NCBI RefSeq assembly: GCF_030296015.1
Contig: NZ_AP027368.1
Span: 1,178,001 to 1,242,000 of the forward strand
Direction of reading: 5' to 3'
DNA: 64,000 bases
From: Ferrimonas sp. YFM
GTDB lineage: Bacteria > Pseudomonadota > Gammaproteobacteria > Enterobacterales > Shewanellaceae
Shown here: one piece after another, positions 38,058-46,961 of the stretch
How the letters are laid out: each line of letters starts with the position of its first letter
How positions within the stretch are numbered: position 1 is the first letter of the stretch
Notes under the pieces: generated by a model
What the model saw: the letters and a program-made list of their open reading frames with translations, nothing else
Database searches by the model: none
Told to the model about the DNA's origin: nothing
Program-made: the position numbers and the translations under genes

Positions 38058-38783
38058 ATGCAACAGGACGCTTTGATCTCGTTGGATGATGCCCGTGAAC
38101 TGGTGACCATGCTGGAACAGGGGCAAGTAGAACAGGCAAATCAACTGATCCAGATGGTGTCCGCACCTCTGAATCAGCAGCTGTTTGATGAAGTGGGAAA
38201 ACTGACCCGACAGCTGCACGATGCACTGAGGGACTTCCAATTGGACGATCGCATCTCCGATCTGGCCAAACATGAAATTCCCGACGCAAAAGAACGGCTT
38301 AACTACGTTATTGAGATGACGGAGCAGGCCGCTAACCGTACCATGGACGCTCTGGACGAGAGCATGCCCAAGGTTTCCGACCTGCAGAACCGCATCAAGG
38401 GGCTGCAACCGGGTTGGAACAAGCTGATGCAGAAGCAGATTGAACTGGCTGAGTTCAAGACCCTGTGTCACGAGATGGACGCCTTCATGACCACCTCTGT
38501 GGATGACGCAGAGCTGATCAAGGACCACCTCAACCAGGTGCTGATGGCCCAGGATTTCCAGGACCTCACCGGTCAGGTGATTCGTCGGGTGATCGAGCTG
38601 GTGCGCGAGGTGGAAGAGAACCTGGTGTCCATGCTGACCGTGTTTGGTGAACAAGCGGACGTCAACCGTCAGACCGTGGACAGCACGGCGGCTGAAGGTC
38701 CGGTAGTGAGCTCGGAAAACAAAGCGGAAGTGGTCAACGGCCAGGATGAGGTCGACGATCTGCTTTCCAGCCTCGGATTCTAG
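38058..38783 (+). CDS. cheZ: CheY-P phosphatase CheZ
   Basis: CheZ dephosphorylates CheY-P. The 241-residue protein is a long helical hairpin with the catalytic region LMAQDFQDLTGQVIRRVIELV; the DFQDLTGQ motif holds the key Asp/Gln. The C-terminal CheY-binding peptide is QDEVDDLLSSLGF. It is the last gene before a 254-base gap, so it probably ends the flhA-to-cheZ run. No clear terminator or sigma-28 box was recognised in the gap to cheA. Confidence 0.96.
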   Translation: MQQDALISLDDARELVTMLEQGQVEQANQLIQMVSAPLNQQLFDEVGKLTRQLHDALRDFQLDDRISDLAKHEIPDAKERLNYVIEMTEQAANRTMDALDESMPKVSDLQNRIKGLQPGWNKLMQKQIELAEFKTLCHEMDAFMTTSVDDAELIKDHLNQVLMAQDFQDLTGQVIRRVIELVREVEENLVSMLTVFGEQADVNRQTVDSTAAEGPVVSSENKAEVVNGQDEVDDLLSSLGF

Positions 38784-39037
38784 GGCTAGTTGACCTTTGG
38801 TGGTGAGAATTTGACCGAGGATGACGGCAATCAATTAAGGCGTTCGATGACAGGCAGAGTTGCCTAGATGAAAATCGAACCACCTGGAGTGGGTGTCGTC
38901 AGACCGGGCCCGCAGGGCGCAGCATACGGCCTGAGTCACTGGCCATTGTGAGCAAGCTCGATTGGGGTTGCTCCGTAATAGTTAAACTTTGGCGCAAAAA
39001 TATGCAGCAAAGATCAATAGGCCCTAGGAGTTAGGCG

Positions 39038-41275
39038 ATGGGTTTTGACATAGATGATGAGATTCTGCAGGACTTTCTAGTCGAAGCAGGCGAAATTCTA
39101 GAGCTTTTGCAGGAGCAGCTGGTGGAGCTGGAGAACAACCCCACCGACGCAGATCTGCTTAATGCTATTTTCCGGGGATTCCATACCGTTAAGGGTGGCG
39201 CGGGCTTCTTGAGCCTGACTCACCTGGTAGACGCCTGTCACGGCGCCGAGAACCTCTTCGATATGTTGCGCAATGGCCAACTCGACATGTCTTCAGATCT
39301 GATGGACGTGATCCTTCAGGCTCTGGATACGGTCAACGAGATGTTTGGCTGTGTGCAGAACGGTGAAGAGCTGGAGCCGGCCGACCCAGAGCTGCTGGCG
39401 ACCCTGCACGCCATCACCGATCCCAATACCCCATCGCCCTTCGATGCCCCAGCCCCAGCCCCAGAGCCCGAGCCACAGCCTGAGCCCGTGGTCGAAGCGG
39501 CCCCCGAGCCTGAGCCGGTGTCACTCAATGGTGGCGGCATCGACAGCATGACCCAGGGTGAGTTTGAGCACATCCTCACCGGCCTCGACGGCGACGCGGC
39601 CCCCCTGCCAACGGCAGACAGCCAGACTGCTGCTGAGCCTGCGGCGGCCTCCGACAGCGATGAGATCTCCGACGACGAGTTCGAAAAGCTGCTGGACGAT
39701 CTTCACGGCAAGGGTAAGTTCAGCGGTGAAGTGGCTCAGAAAGCCGAGGCAGAGCCTCAGGCTTCTGCCGGTGGTGGCGACCTCATCTCCGACGACGAGT
39801 TTGAGAAGCTGCTGGACGATCTTCACGGCAAGGGCGGAGCCCCGGGTAAGGCCGAGGCTACCGTCGCCGCCGAGCCTGAGTCCGATGAGATCACCGACGA
39901 CGAATTTGAAGCCCTGCTGGATCAGCTTCACGGCAAGGGCAATGCCCCCAAGGCCGTAGATAGCGCCCCGGCAGCGCCCCAGCCAGCCCCCGCGCCTCAG
40001 GCCGCCCCAGCGGCGACGCCCAAGCCAGCGGCTGCCCCGGCGCCGAAAGCGGCGTCTAAGCCTGCGGCCAAGGCCAAGGCAGGCAAGGGACAGGCCGCCG
40101 CCAGTGGTGAAACCACGGTGCGTGTGGATACCGCCCGCCTCGATGAGATCATGAACATGGTCGGCGAACTGGTGCTGGTGCGTAACCGCCTGGTGAACCT
40201 GGGCGTGGAGCGCGAAGACGAAGAGATGAGCAAGGCACTGGCCAACCTGGATCTGGTCACTGCCGATCTTCAGGGCTCGGTGATGAAGACCCGGATGCAG
40301 CCCATCAAGAAGGTGTTTGGCCGATTCCCCCGGGTGGTTCGCGACCTGGCCCGCAGCCTCAACAAGGACATCTCCCTGACCATGGAAGGGGAGGAGACCG
40401 ACCTGGATAAGAACCTGGTCGAAGCCCTGTCCGATCCCCTGGTGCACCTGGTGCGTAACGCGGTTGACCACGGCATCGAGATGCCCGACGACCGGGAAGC
40501 CGCCGGCAAGCCCCGTCAGGGTAACATTCTGCTGTCCGCCTCCCAGGAGGGGGACCACATCCTGCTGTGCATCCGCGACGACGGTGCCGGCATGGATGCG
40601 GAGAAGCTCAAAGGGATCGCCATCAACCGCGGCATCCTCGACGAAGACGGCGCCGCTCGCATGAGCGATCAGGAAGCCTATAACCTGATCTTCGCCCCTG
40701 GCTTCTCCACCAAGACCGAAATTTCCGACATCTCCGGCCGCGGCGTGGGGATGGACGTAGTGAAGACCCGCATCACCCAGTTGAACGGTTCGGTTTACAT
40801 CGACTCCCACAAGGGCAAAGGCACCATCCTGGAGATCAAGGTTCCCCTGACTCTGGCGATCATGCCCACCCTGATGGTGGAGGTGGGCAAACAGATCTTT
40901 GCCCTGCCGCTCTCCTGCATCAACGAGATTTTCCACCTGGATCTGAGCAAGACCAACGTGGTGGATGGTCAGTTGTCGGTGACCGTTCGGGACAAGGCGA
41001 TTCCCCTGTTCTATCTCGACAAGTGGCTGTGCCACGGTCCGGGCAGGGTGGAGCGCGAAGACGAGGGCCATGTGGTGATAGTCCACATCGGCACCATGCA
41101 GGTGGGCTTTGTGGTGGACGGCCTCATTGGCCAGGAGGAGGTGGTGATCAAGCCACTGGGCTCCCTGCTCCACGGCACCCCCGGCATGGCCGGCGCCACC
41201 ATCACCTCTGACGGTGGCTGTGCCCTGATTCTCGATGTACCTGGACTGCTGAAACAGTACGCGAAGCGTCAGTAG
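39038..41275 (+). CDS. cheA: Chemotaxis histidine kinase CheA
   Basis: CheA transfers phosphate to CheY and CheB under receptor control. The Hpt (P1) domain has its phospho-accepting His at residue 49 (FRGFHTVKGGAGFL). A long linker (about residues 135-360) contains Pro/Ala runs and three copies of a DDEFEKLLDDLHGKG motif. P3 dimerisation starts near 365 (VRVDTARLDEIMNMVGELV). The P4 kinase has HLVRNAVDHGIE, DDGAGMD and GRGVGMDVV. P5 is the CheW-like end. No ordinary P2 domain is obvious. Length is 745 residues. Confidence 0.95.
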   Translation: MGFDIDDEILQDFLVEAGEILELLQEQLVELENNPTDADLLNAIFRGFHTVKGGAGFLSLTHLVDACHGAENLFDMLRNGQLDMSSDLMDVILQALDTVNEMFGCVQNGEELEPADPELLATLHAITDPNTPSPFDAPAPAPEPEPQPEPVVEAAPEPEPVSLNGGGIDSMTQGEFEHILTGLDGDAAPLPTADSQTAAEPAAASDSDEISDDEFEKLLDDLHGKGKFSGEVAQKAEAEPQASAGGGDLISDDEFEKLLDDLHGKGGAPGKAEATVAAEPESDEITDDEFEALLDQLHGKGNAPKAVDSAPAAPQPAPAPQAAPAATPKPAAAPAPKAASKPAAKAKAGKGQAAASGETTVRVDTARLDEIMNMVGELVLVRNRLVNLGVEREDEEMSKALANLDLVTADLQGSVMKTRMQPIKKVFGRFPRVVRDLARSLNKDISLTMEGEETDLDKNLVEALSDPLVHLVRNAVDHGIEMPDDREAAGKPRQGNILLSASQEGDHILLCIRDDGAGMDAEKLKGIAINRGILDEDGAARMSDQEAYNLIFAPGFSTKTEISDISGRGVGMDVVKTRITQLNGSVYIDSHKGKGTILEIKVPLTLAIMPTLMVEVGKQIFALPLSCINEIFHLDLSKTNVVDGQLSVTVRDKAIPLFYLDKWLCHGPGRVEREDEGHVVIVHIGTMQVGFVVDGLIGQEEVVIKPLGSLLHGTPGMAGATITSDGGCALILDVPGLLKQYAKRQ

Positions 41276-41300
41276 TCGTAGGAATGGTTGAAGGATAGGT

Positions 41301-42443
41301 ATGTCGATTAAAGTGTTGGTGGTGGACGATTCCAGTTTCTTTCGTCGCCGCGTGTCAGAAATCATTAACGCCGACCCCATGCTGGAAGTGGTCGGCACCG
41401 CCTCTAATGGTAAAGAGGCGATAGAACAGGTGCGCCGCCTGCGTCCGCAGGTGGTGACCATGGACATTGAGATGCCGCAGATGAACGGCATCGAAGCGGT
41501 GCGTGAGATCATGCGCACCAACCCGGTTCCGGTGCTGATGTTCTCCTCCCTCACCTATGAGGGCGCGCGCTCGACCCTGGAGGCCCTGGAAGCCGGTGCC
41601 GCCGACTTCCTGCCGAAACGCTTCGAGGACATCGCCAACGACCGGGCCAATGCCATTGCCCTGCTGCAGCAGCGGGTCAAGGCCATTGCTTCCCGTCGCA
41701 GCTTCAGTGCACCGCGGCCAACGGCTGCGCCAGCGCCCCGCGCCAGCGCGACCCCCACCCGCAGCGTGACTCAGCCCAGCACCCAGTTCTCCTCTGCGCG
41801 TCCGGCGGCCAAACCGTCCGCCAGTGAAGTGGGGGCGCCGCGCCTGCCGACCCGTCCCTCCGGCAAGAGCTACAAGCTGCTGGCCATCGGCACCTCCACC
41901 GGCGGTCCGGTGGCACTGCAGAAGATTCTGACCCAGCTGCCGGCGGACTTCCCTCTGCCTATCGTTCTGGTGCAGCACATGCCTGCGGCCTTTACCCCGG
42001 CCTTTGCCCAGCGCCTCGACAGCCTGTGCAAGATCTCGGTGAAAGAGGCCCAGGGTGGCGAGATGCTCAAGCCCGGCTGTGCCTACCTGGCACCGGGTGG
42101 CAAGCAGATGCTCATCGACGGCAGCAGCCGCGCCGCCAAGCTCACCATCCGCGAGGGTGGTGAGCAGCTGAACTACAAGCCCTCGGTGGACGTGACCTTC
42201 GGCTCTGCTGCCCGCATCTACAGCGGCGACGTGCTCGGTGTGATCCTTACAGGCATGGGCGCCGACGGCCGCGAAGGCTGCCGCATGCTCAAGCGGGAAG
42301 GGGCCCACATCTGGGCCCAGGATGAAGCCAGTTGCGTGGTCTACGGCATGCCCCAGGCGGTGGCCGCCGAGCAGATCTCCATGTACTCCATCCCCCTGGA
42401 TAAGATGGCGGACTGCATCCTAAAAGAGGTCGGGCGCCGATGA
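41301..42443 (+). CDS. cheB: Chemoreceptor methylesterase CheB
   Basis: CheB removes methyl groups from receptors and gives adaptation. The N-terminal receiver has [12 protein letters not shown] and the phospho-acceptor Asp in [14 protein letters not shown] Pro/Ser linker (about residues 130-190) follows. The C-terminal esterase has [11 protein letters not shown] (catalytic Ser), [16 protein letters not shown] (catalytic His region) and [11 protein letters not shown] (catalytic Asp). Length is 380 residues. No cheR lies beside it in this window. Its stop overlaps the next gene by four bases. Confidence 0.96.
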   Translation: MSIKVLVVDDSSFFRRRVSEIINADPMLEVVGTASNGKEAIEQVRRLRPQVVTMDIEMPQMNGIEAVREIMRTNPVPVLMFSSLTYEGARSTLEALEAGAADFLPKRFEDIANDRANAIALLQQRVKAIASRRSFSAPRPTAAPAPRASATPTRSVTQPSTQFSSARPAAKPSASEVGAPRLPTRPSGKSYKLLAIGTSTGGPVALQKILTQLPADFPLPIVLVQHMPAAFTPAFAQRLDSLCKISVKEAQGGEMLKPGCAYLAPGGKQMLIDGSSRAAKLTIREGGEQLNYKPSVDVTFGSAARIYSGDVLGVILTGMGADGREGCRMLKREGAHIWAQDEASCVVYGMPQAVAAEQISMYSIPLDKMADCILKEVGRR

Positions 42444-42796
42444 GCAGCGCCTCAGGCTATAAGTTCAGGGGCTACCTGCTGGCGCTGACCGCCAGTGTGG
42501 CCCTGATCAGCCTGATGTGGGCCGTAGACAAGCACCACTACGCCGCCGAGTTGCAGCAGCAACTGGTGAATGAGCAGGCCAAGAGTGCCCAGCAACAAGA
42601 GCAGCTGGAGACTCTGGCCGAAGAACTGCGCCAGTGGCGTCAGCTCGAGGAGCAGCGCCGGGAGATCCGCCGCCGCTATCAGGAAGCTCAGGAGAGCGGC
42701 AAGCCCGTGGTGCTGGAGACTAACGGCAAGGGTGTCACCATCTTTGCCCAGCCCCATGGCGGGGTAAAGATCACCCGGACGCCCGACGTCCAGTAA
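42440..42796 (+). CDS. Small membrane-anchored coiled-coil protein of unknown function
   Basis: I do not recognise this 118-residue protein. It starts inside the cheB stop (ATGA) and ends 15 bases before parC, so it is clearly part of the chemotaxis operon. One membrane helix (residues about 11-27, [17 protein letters not shown]) is followed by a strongly charged Gln/Glu/Arg coiled coil (about 33-85). A short C-terminal domain is rich in Gly/Val ([20 protein letters not shown]). The layout suggests a membrane tether or scaffold near the array; that role is inferred. Confidence 0.75.
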   Translation: MSSASGYKFRGYLLALTASVALISLMWAVDKHHYAAELQQQLVNEQAKSAQQQEQLETLAEELRQWRQLEEQRREIRRRYQEAQESGKPVVLETNGKGVTIFAQPHGGVKITRTPDVQ

Positions 42797-42811
42797 CAGT
42801 GGGGTTCCTCT

Positions 42812-43597
42812 TTGCAGGTCTGGACCGTATCCAATCAAAAAGGTGGTGTAGGTAAAACCACCACAGTCATCACCCTGGCCGGGCTTCTGGTGAAGCGCGG
42901 CTACCGGGTGCTGGCCGTCGATACCGATCCTCAGGCCTCCTTGGGTTACTATCTGGGCGTGGACCCCGATGAGCTGCCCGGCTCCCTGTATGACCTGTTT
43001 CGTGGCCACGATGAGCTGGACCTGCCCATGGTGGAGTCGGTGATTGTGCCCACAGGCACCCCTCAGCTCGACCTGCTGCCTGCCAGCACCGCCCTGGCGA
43101 CCCTGGACCGCACCCTGGGTACCAAAGATGGTATGGGCCTGATTCTCAAGCGCATCCTCTCCATGGTCGCCCATCGTTATGACGCCGTTCTTATCGATTG
43201 TCCCCCGGTGCTCGGAGTATTGATGATCAATGCCCTGGCAGCCTGTGACCGCATCGTGGTTCCGGTGCAAACGGAGTTTCTGGCGCTGAAGGGACTGGAT
43301 AGAATGGTCCGGACCCTGGACATGGTGGGCCGTTCAAAGGGCACCAGTTACCCCTTCACCATAGTGCCCACCATGTTTGATAAGCGCACCCGCGCCTCGT
43401 TGCAGGCGCTGACCGCCCTGACCCAGAAATACCCCAGGGACCTGTGGCACTCGGTGATCCCGGTGGACACCCGCTTCCGTGACGCCAGTCAGGCCCACCT
43501 GCCGCCGTCCCATTTTGACGCCGGCGCCCGCGGGGTTCAGGCTTACAGTCAGTTGCTGGATGCGCTGCTGGACCAACAGGGGGTGGCCCATGTCTAA
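42812..43597 (+). CDS. parC: ParC, ParA-like ATPase for polar chemotaxis arrays
   Basis: ParC positions chemotaxis clusters at the pole and partitions them at division in Vibrio-type bacteria. The TTG start gives MQVWTVSNQKGGVGKTTTVI with the deviant Walker A of ParA ATPases. VLAVDTDPQASLGYYLG and DAVLIDCPPVLGVLMINAL are the other ATPase motifs. Length is 261 residues. The location between cheB and parP, plus an 8-base overlap with parP, separates it from a chromosome-segregation ParA. Confidence 0.9.
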   Translation: MQVWTVSNQKGGVGKTTTVITLAGLLVKRGYRVLAVDTDPQASLGYYLGVDPDELPGSLYDLFRGHDELDLPMVESVIVPTGTPQLDLLPASTALATLDRTLGTKDGMGLILKRILSMVAHRYDAVLIDCPPVLGVLMINALAACDRIVVPVQTEFLALKGLDRMVRTLDMVGRSKGTSYPFTIVPTMFDKRTRASLQALTALTQKYPRDLWHSVIPVDTRFRDASQAHLPPSHFDAGARGVQAYSQLLDALLDQQGVAHV

Positions 43598-44348
43598 AGC
43601 CGCCGAAAAGGCGTTGATGGAGTACTTCGACGTGATGCTGACTCCTCCCAAGGAGCAGCTGGACGAGGTACAGAAGGCCAACGTCAGCCGCTTGCTGGAG
43701 CAGGCGGCGGAGCCCGAAGCGGCCCCCGAGCCACAGCCCGAACCCGTGGCGGAAGTGCCCGAGGTGGTGGCCCCGTCAATCGTGGTTGAAGAGACGATTG
43801 AAGCAACACAACATTCTGAGGTGGCCGAACCCGAGATAGAATCGGAGCTGGCCACCGAAACCGCGCCTCCCTCCATCGACAATTGGCGGGAGGAGCTGGA
43901 TGAGGAGTTCCAGTGCCTCTACTTCGAAGTGGCCGGCTTGGTGATCGCCGTCCCTTTGCTTACACTGGGTGGTATTAAAAGACTGGGCAAACTGAACCAC
44001 CTTCCCGGCAGCCCCGACTGGGTGCTGGGGGTGCAACTGGATGCCCAGGATGGAAAACTCAACGTGGTGGACAGCGGCCGCTGGTTCCTGTCTGACCGAC
44101 CACAGAGTGACGCCGACGAGTGCGACTACAAGTTCGTGGTGTGTCTGGGGGAAACCCCCTGGTCCCTGGCTTGTGAGTCCCTGTTGGATGCGGAGCCGCT
44201 GCTTAAGTCCGAAGTGAACTGGCAGTCGTCGTCGAAGCGTCCATGGCTTGCCGGTATCGTACGGGATAAGAAGTGTGTGGTGCTCGATGTCCCTGAGCTG
44301 ACCCGCATGCTGGATGCTGGTTTGGATATTACCGTTAAGGAGTCCTGA
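43590..44348 (+). CDS. parP: ParP, CheW-like array-integration protein
   Basis: ParP links ParC to CheA and receptors and keeps arrays at the pole. The ATG at 43590 gives MSKAAEKALMEYFDVMLTPP; longer frames read back into parC. The middle (about residues 45-110) is a Pro/Glu-rich disordered linker. The C-terminal half is a CheW-like (AIF) domain beginning at FQCLYFEVAGLVIAVPLLTLGGI and containing LPGSPDWVLGVQ. The product is 252 residues. cheW follows four bases after the stop. Confidence 0.9.
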   Translation: MSKAAEKALMEYFDVMLTPPKEQLDEVQKANVSRLLEQAAEPEAAPEPQPEPVAEVPEVVAPSIVVEETIEATQHSEVAEPEIESELATETAPPSIDNWREELDEEFQCLYFEVAGLVIAVPLLTLGGIKRLGKLNHLPGSPDWVLGVQLDAQDGKLNVVDSGRWFLSDRPQSDADECDYKFVVCLGETPWSLACESLLDAEPLLKSEVNWQSSSKRPWLAGIVRDKKCVVLDVPELTRMLDAGLDITVKES

Positions 44349-44352
44349 TAGG

Positions 44353-44847
44353 ATGAGTGAATTACGCGCAGCGGTGGGAGAGTCCACCGAAGGTGAAGAC
44401 AAGGTGCTGCAATGGGTCACCTTCCGCCTGGATAACGAAACCTATGGTGTAAACGTGATGCAGGTGCGCGAGGTGCTGCGTTTCAGCGACATCGCCCCTG
44501 TGCCTGGCGCGCCTCACTACGTTCTGGGGATCATCAACCTGCGTGGCAACGTGGTGACCGTGATCGATACCCGAGCCCGTTTTGCCCTGCCTCAGGCTGA
44601 GGTGACCGATACCACCCGTATCGTCATCATTGAAACCGAGAACCAGGTGGTGGGCATTCTGGTCGACAGCGTTGCCGAGGTGGTTTACCTCAAGTCCTCC
44701 GAAATCGATACCGCGCCAAACGTGGGTACCGAGGAGAGCGCCAAGTTCATCCAGGGCGTAAGCCACCGCGATGACGAGCTGCTGATCCTGGTCGACCTCA
44801 ACAAGCTGTTGACCGACGAAGAGTGGCAGGAGATCGCTGGACTGTGA
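44353..44847 (+). CDS. cheW: Chemotaxis coupling protein CheW
   Basis: CheW bridges receptors and CheA. The ATG at 44353 is preceded by an AGGAGTCC ribosome-binding site at the end of parP and gives a 164-residue protein. Conserved parts include WVTFRLDNETYGVNVMQVREVLRF, PGAPHYVLGIINLRGNVVTVID and the VDSVAEV motif. Its stop overlaps the GTG start of the DUF2802 gene. Confidence 0.96.
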   Translation: MSELRAAVGESTEGEDKVLQWVTFRLDNETYGVNVMQVREVLRFSDIAPVPGAPHYVLGIINLRGNVVTVIDTRARFALPQAEVTDTTRIVIIETENQVVGILVDSVAEVVYLKSSEIDTAPNVGTEESAKFIQGVSHRDDELLILVDLNKLLTDEEWQEIAGL

Positions 44848-45254
44848 TCGAACTGATCCTCGCTGCGGCAGCCGCAGCCGTTTCCCTGGTTGCATTGCTG
44901 TACGCCTGGACGTGTCACCGTAAGATCAAAGGGGTTGAACGTAAGCAGGATGCCCTGTCATTGCTTCTGAAGGAAGCGGAGCGACAGCGGGACGGACTGC
45001 GCCGGGAACTCAATGAGCTGCGCAGCGGCGCCCTGGGCGTTGGCCGTAAGGTCAAGGGCCTGGAGGAGCAGCTGGCACACACCCAGGCTCGTCAGGACGA
45101 GATGTCCCATAACGACCCTGACGCTCGCCTCTACAGCCGCGCCATGAAGATGGTGGAGCTTGGAGCCGGCGTCGAGGAGATCGTCAAGGAGTGCGAAATC
45201 CCCATGGCAGAGGCCCAGCTACTGGTCACCCTGCACAAGGCGCCCAAATCCTAG
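44844..45254 (+). CDS. DUF2802 family protein at the end of the chemotaxis operon
   Basis: DUF2802 proteins are found after cheW in polar flagellar loci; their function is not established. The GTG at 44844 overlaps the cheW stop (GTGA) and gives MIELILAAAAAAVSLVALLYAW, an N-terminal membrane helix. A charged coiled coil (about residues 30-85) follows. A small conserved C-terminal helix domain (YSRAMKMVELGAGVEEIVKECEI) resembles a helix-turn-helix fold. The product is 136 residues and ends just before an intrinsic terminator. Confidence 0.85.
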   Translation: MIELILAAAAAAVSLVALLYAWTCHRKIKGVERKQDALSLLLKEAERQRDGLRRELNELRSGALGVGRKVKGLEEQLAHTQARQDEMSHNDPDARLYSRAMKMVELGAGVEEIVKECEIPMAEAQLLVTLHKAPKS

Positions 45255-45273
45255 AGGCGGTAATATCGAATCC

Positions 45274-45301
45274 AAAAGCGGAGCCTGGGCTCCGCTTTTT
45301 T
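45274..45301 (+). terminator. Intrinsic terminator ending the chemotaxis operon
   Basis: The stem AGCGGAGCC (45277-45285) / GGCTCCGCT (45288-45296) is followed by a run of T. It closes the long flagellar and chemotaxis locus. Confidence 0.92.
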
Positions 45302-45435
45302 GTGCCCGTAACTAAGCGCTGGGGGAGCGCGCCGAGCCCTGGGTTCATTTGGTCCGAACCTGCAGCCAAGTGCGCGGGCAGCTACAAAGTGCCTGGCCCG
45401 CTTCATCGCACAATGTCTTCCCGTATATGGACTCC

Positions 45436-45655
45436 TCCCGAGTTTCAACCTCCAGCGCAAACAGAAAAAGTAAGATGCAGGCGTATATTCGGGCTCTTGA
45501 TGGGTTGCGATCCCTGGCCACTGATGTTTTCGCACCACCATGCCTCTACGCGAACGCGGAATTGAATTCTCGCCGGCAAGATCAGGCTCTTGGTGGTCGG
45601 TCTCACCTGTTTGTTATGCGCTCTTGGTTGTCACTCTTAACTCTTGAATCGATGG
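45436..45655 (-). ncRNA. Candidate bridge RNA region of IS copy 1
   Basis: This stretch between the transposase stop and the element end has no gene. In IS1111-type IS110 elements, the non-coding end downstream of the recombinase encodes the bridge RNA that selects target and donor DNA. A CGCCGGCAAGATC string inside it resembles the target palindrome's CGCCGGGATC. No secondary structure was computed; the same sequence recurs in copy 2 at 46974-47193. Confidence 0.4.
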
Positions 45656-46693
45656 TTAGATAGCTTGAGATTGTTGATAATCCTGATCTCGGTGCAACAT
45701 GGCCCAGGCAGTGCGAATGGTTTTGTTAACTAGCGCCACTGCCGCGCGTCGAAGCCCGCGTCGCTCAATAATTGCCAACAGCCATCTTTCTTTGAGTGTC
45801 TTAGGTGGCCTACGGCCTAATTGCATGGCCACAGCTAATGCCCCCTGAATCAGGTTGGCGCGCAGCCGCTTATGGCCTATCCGCTTGCCAATACCACCTA
45901 AAGAAGTGACGCCCCCGGTACTGAATTGCTTAGGCGTCACTCCAATGCAGGCCGCGGCTTCCCGGCCATTCTTAAACCCTTCACCACGCTCACCTAAGAT
46001 GAGATACAAGGCCAAGGCATTAACCTCGCCAACGCCTTCAAGCTTCATGAGCCTCTTGCAGGGCGACTGCTGCTTTATCAATTCTGATAGCTGCTTCTCT
46101 ATTTGTTTGAGCTCATCTCTCCCCCGTTGCCATTGCTGGTACACCTTTGAAAGCTGAGCTTTGAAGGCCTGAGGAAGAAGCTCAGACGAGCCGTCTAGAA
46201 GCTCTGGCATGATCCGTATAAGTGCTGTATTCCCTTTTGCGATGGTGATACCAAACTCATAGAGCAAGCTACGCATCATGTTGCTGGTTGAGCGGTTATG
46301 ATCCAGCCAGTGCTGACGCATCCGCTCAATGCTTTGCAAAGCTTGTTGTTCAACCGATTTGACTGCTGCAGAGCGAGTGCTTGGCTGACGGGCTGCTATC
46401 GCGATGGCCAGTGCATCGTTGCTATCGGTTTTATGGCCCTGCCGATATGGGGTGACTGTTTTGGGGGCGATGATCATGACGGTGTGGCCAAAAGATTCAG
46501 CGAAGCGGCCCCAGTAGTGGGCGGAGCCACAGGCCTCCATGGCAACAATGGAGGGTTTCTGCTTGGCCAGCCATTGCTCAAGTCGTGCGCGTGACATACT
46601 GCGGTTATTCAACACTTGATGTTCCGGACTGAGCGTTGCCACTTGGAAAGAAGATTTTGCCAGGTCGATGCCGATGATATTAAGGTTAAGCAT
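45656..46693 (-). CDS. IS110-family transposase (DEDD recombinase), copy 1
   Basis: This site-specific recombinase moves its own element. The ATG at 46693 follows an AAGGAG site by 7 bases and gives MLNLNIIGIDLAKSSFQV; the frame stays open upstream, but that part reads through the IS end and repeat. The RuvC-like DEDD domain shows GIDLAK, AMEACGSAHYW and KTDSNDALA. The C-terminal transposase-20 domain has LEGVGEVNALAL and the conserved serine region VTPKQFSTGG. It is 345 residues and identical to the protein at 47194-48231. Confidence 0.95.
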   Translation of the reverse strand: MLNLNIIGIDLAKSSFQVATLSPEHQVLNNRSMSRARLEQWLAKQKPSIVAMEACGSAHYWGRFAESFGHTVMIIAPKTVTPYRQGHKTDSNDALAIAIAARQPSTRSAAVKSVEQQALQSIERMRQHWLDHNRSTSNMMRSLLYEFGITIAKGNTALIRIMPELLDGSSELLPQAFKAQLSKVYQQWQRGRDELKQIEKQLSELIKQQSPCKRLMKLEGVGEVNALALYLILGERGEGFKNGREAAACIGVTPKQFSTGGVTSLGGIGKRIGHKRLRANLIQGALAVAMQLGRRPPKTLKERWLLAIIERRGLRRAAVALVNKTIRTAWAMLHRDQDYQQSQAI

Positions 46694-46770
46694 GTATGGG
46701 CTCCTTTCGCTGTTAGAGCGGTTGTGGTGACTTAACTCTAGCCCCTTAGGGGAGGGAGGAGTCCATACAT

Positions 46771-46961
46771 CGCGAACGCCGGGATCCAGCGTCTTTGGAA
46801 TCCAGGTGCAGTGCAAGCCAAGCCACTGGGCGACCGCGTGCGCCGGAGTGACCGTGCTGGGGGAGCTGCAGAGGTTTGAATTGACCCAACACGAACCTGC
46901 AGCCATGCTCGTGGGTTACTACGCAGTACCTAACCCGCTTCATAGCACAATCGTCTTCCCG
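46771..46961 (+). repeat. REP-like repeat unit between the two IS copies
   Basis: This 191-base spacer consists of the right half of one P1 palindrome (CGAACGCCGGGATCCAG), a P2 palindrome (46814-46862, GCGTGCGCCGGAG region), the usual CCTGCAGC-type spacer and the left half of another P1 (ACAATCGTCTTCCCG). It carries no gene, so the two IS copies do not enclose cargo. Confidence 0.8.

Larger units (their letters stand above)
45424..46770 (-). mobile_element. IS110-family (IS1111-like) insertion sequence, copy 1
   Basis: The element is about 1,347 bases. Its ends carry a 14-base inverted repeat (TATGGACTCCTCCC at the left, complement at the right) a few bases in from the boundary. It holds one transposase on the - strand. 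The larger non-coding part (about 230 bases) lies downstream of the transposase and the smaller (about 77) upstream, as in the IS1111 subgroup. It splits a P1 palindrome: ACAATGTCTTCCCG on the left and CGAACGCCGGGATCCAG on the right. Boundaries are approximate by 2-3 bases. Confidence 0.9.

Noticed and set aside
38784-39037. Sigma-28 promoter before cheA
   Set aside because: A TAAACTTT string is present near 38983, but no GCCGATAA-like element lies 15 bases downstream of it.
39521-41554. 677-residue open frame on the - strand opposite cheA
   Set aside because: It is a shadow of GC-rich cheA codons; composition is His/Gly/Leu-rich without family motifs, and the + strand frame is a clear CheA.
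46694-46906. N-terminal extension of the copy 1 transposase frame
   Set aside because: The extra codons read through the IS end and flanking repeat; copy 2 lacks them, and the AAGGAG-ATG start at 46693 gives a complete protein.
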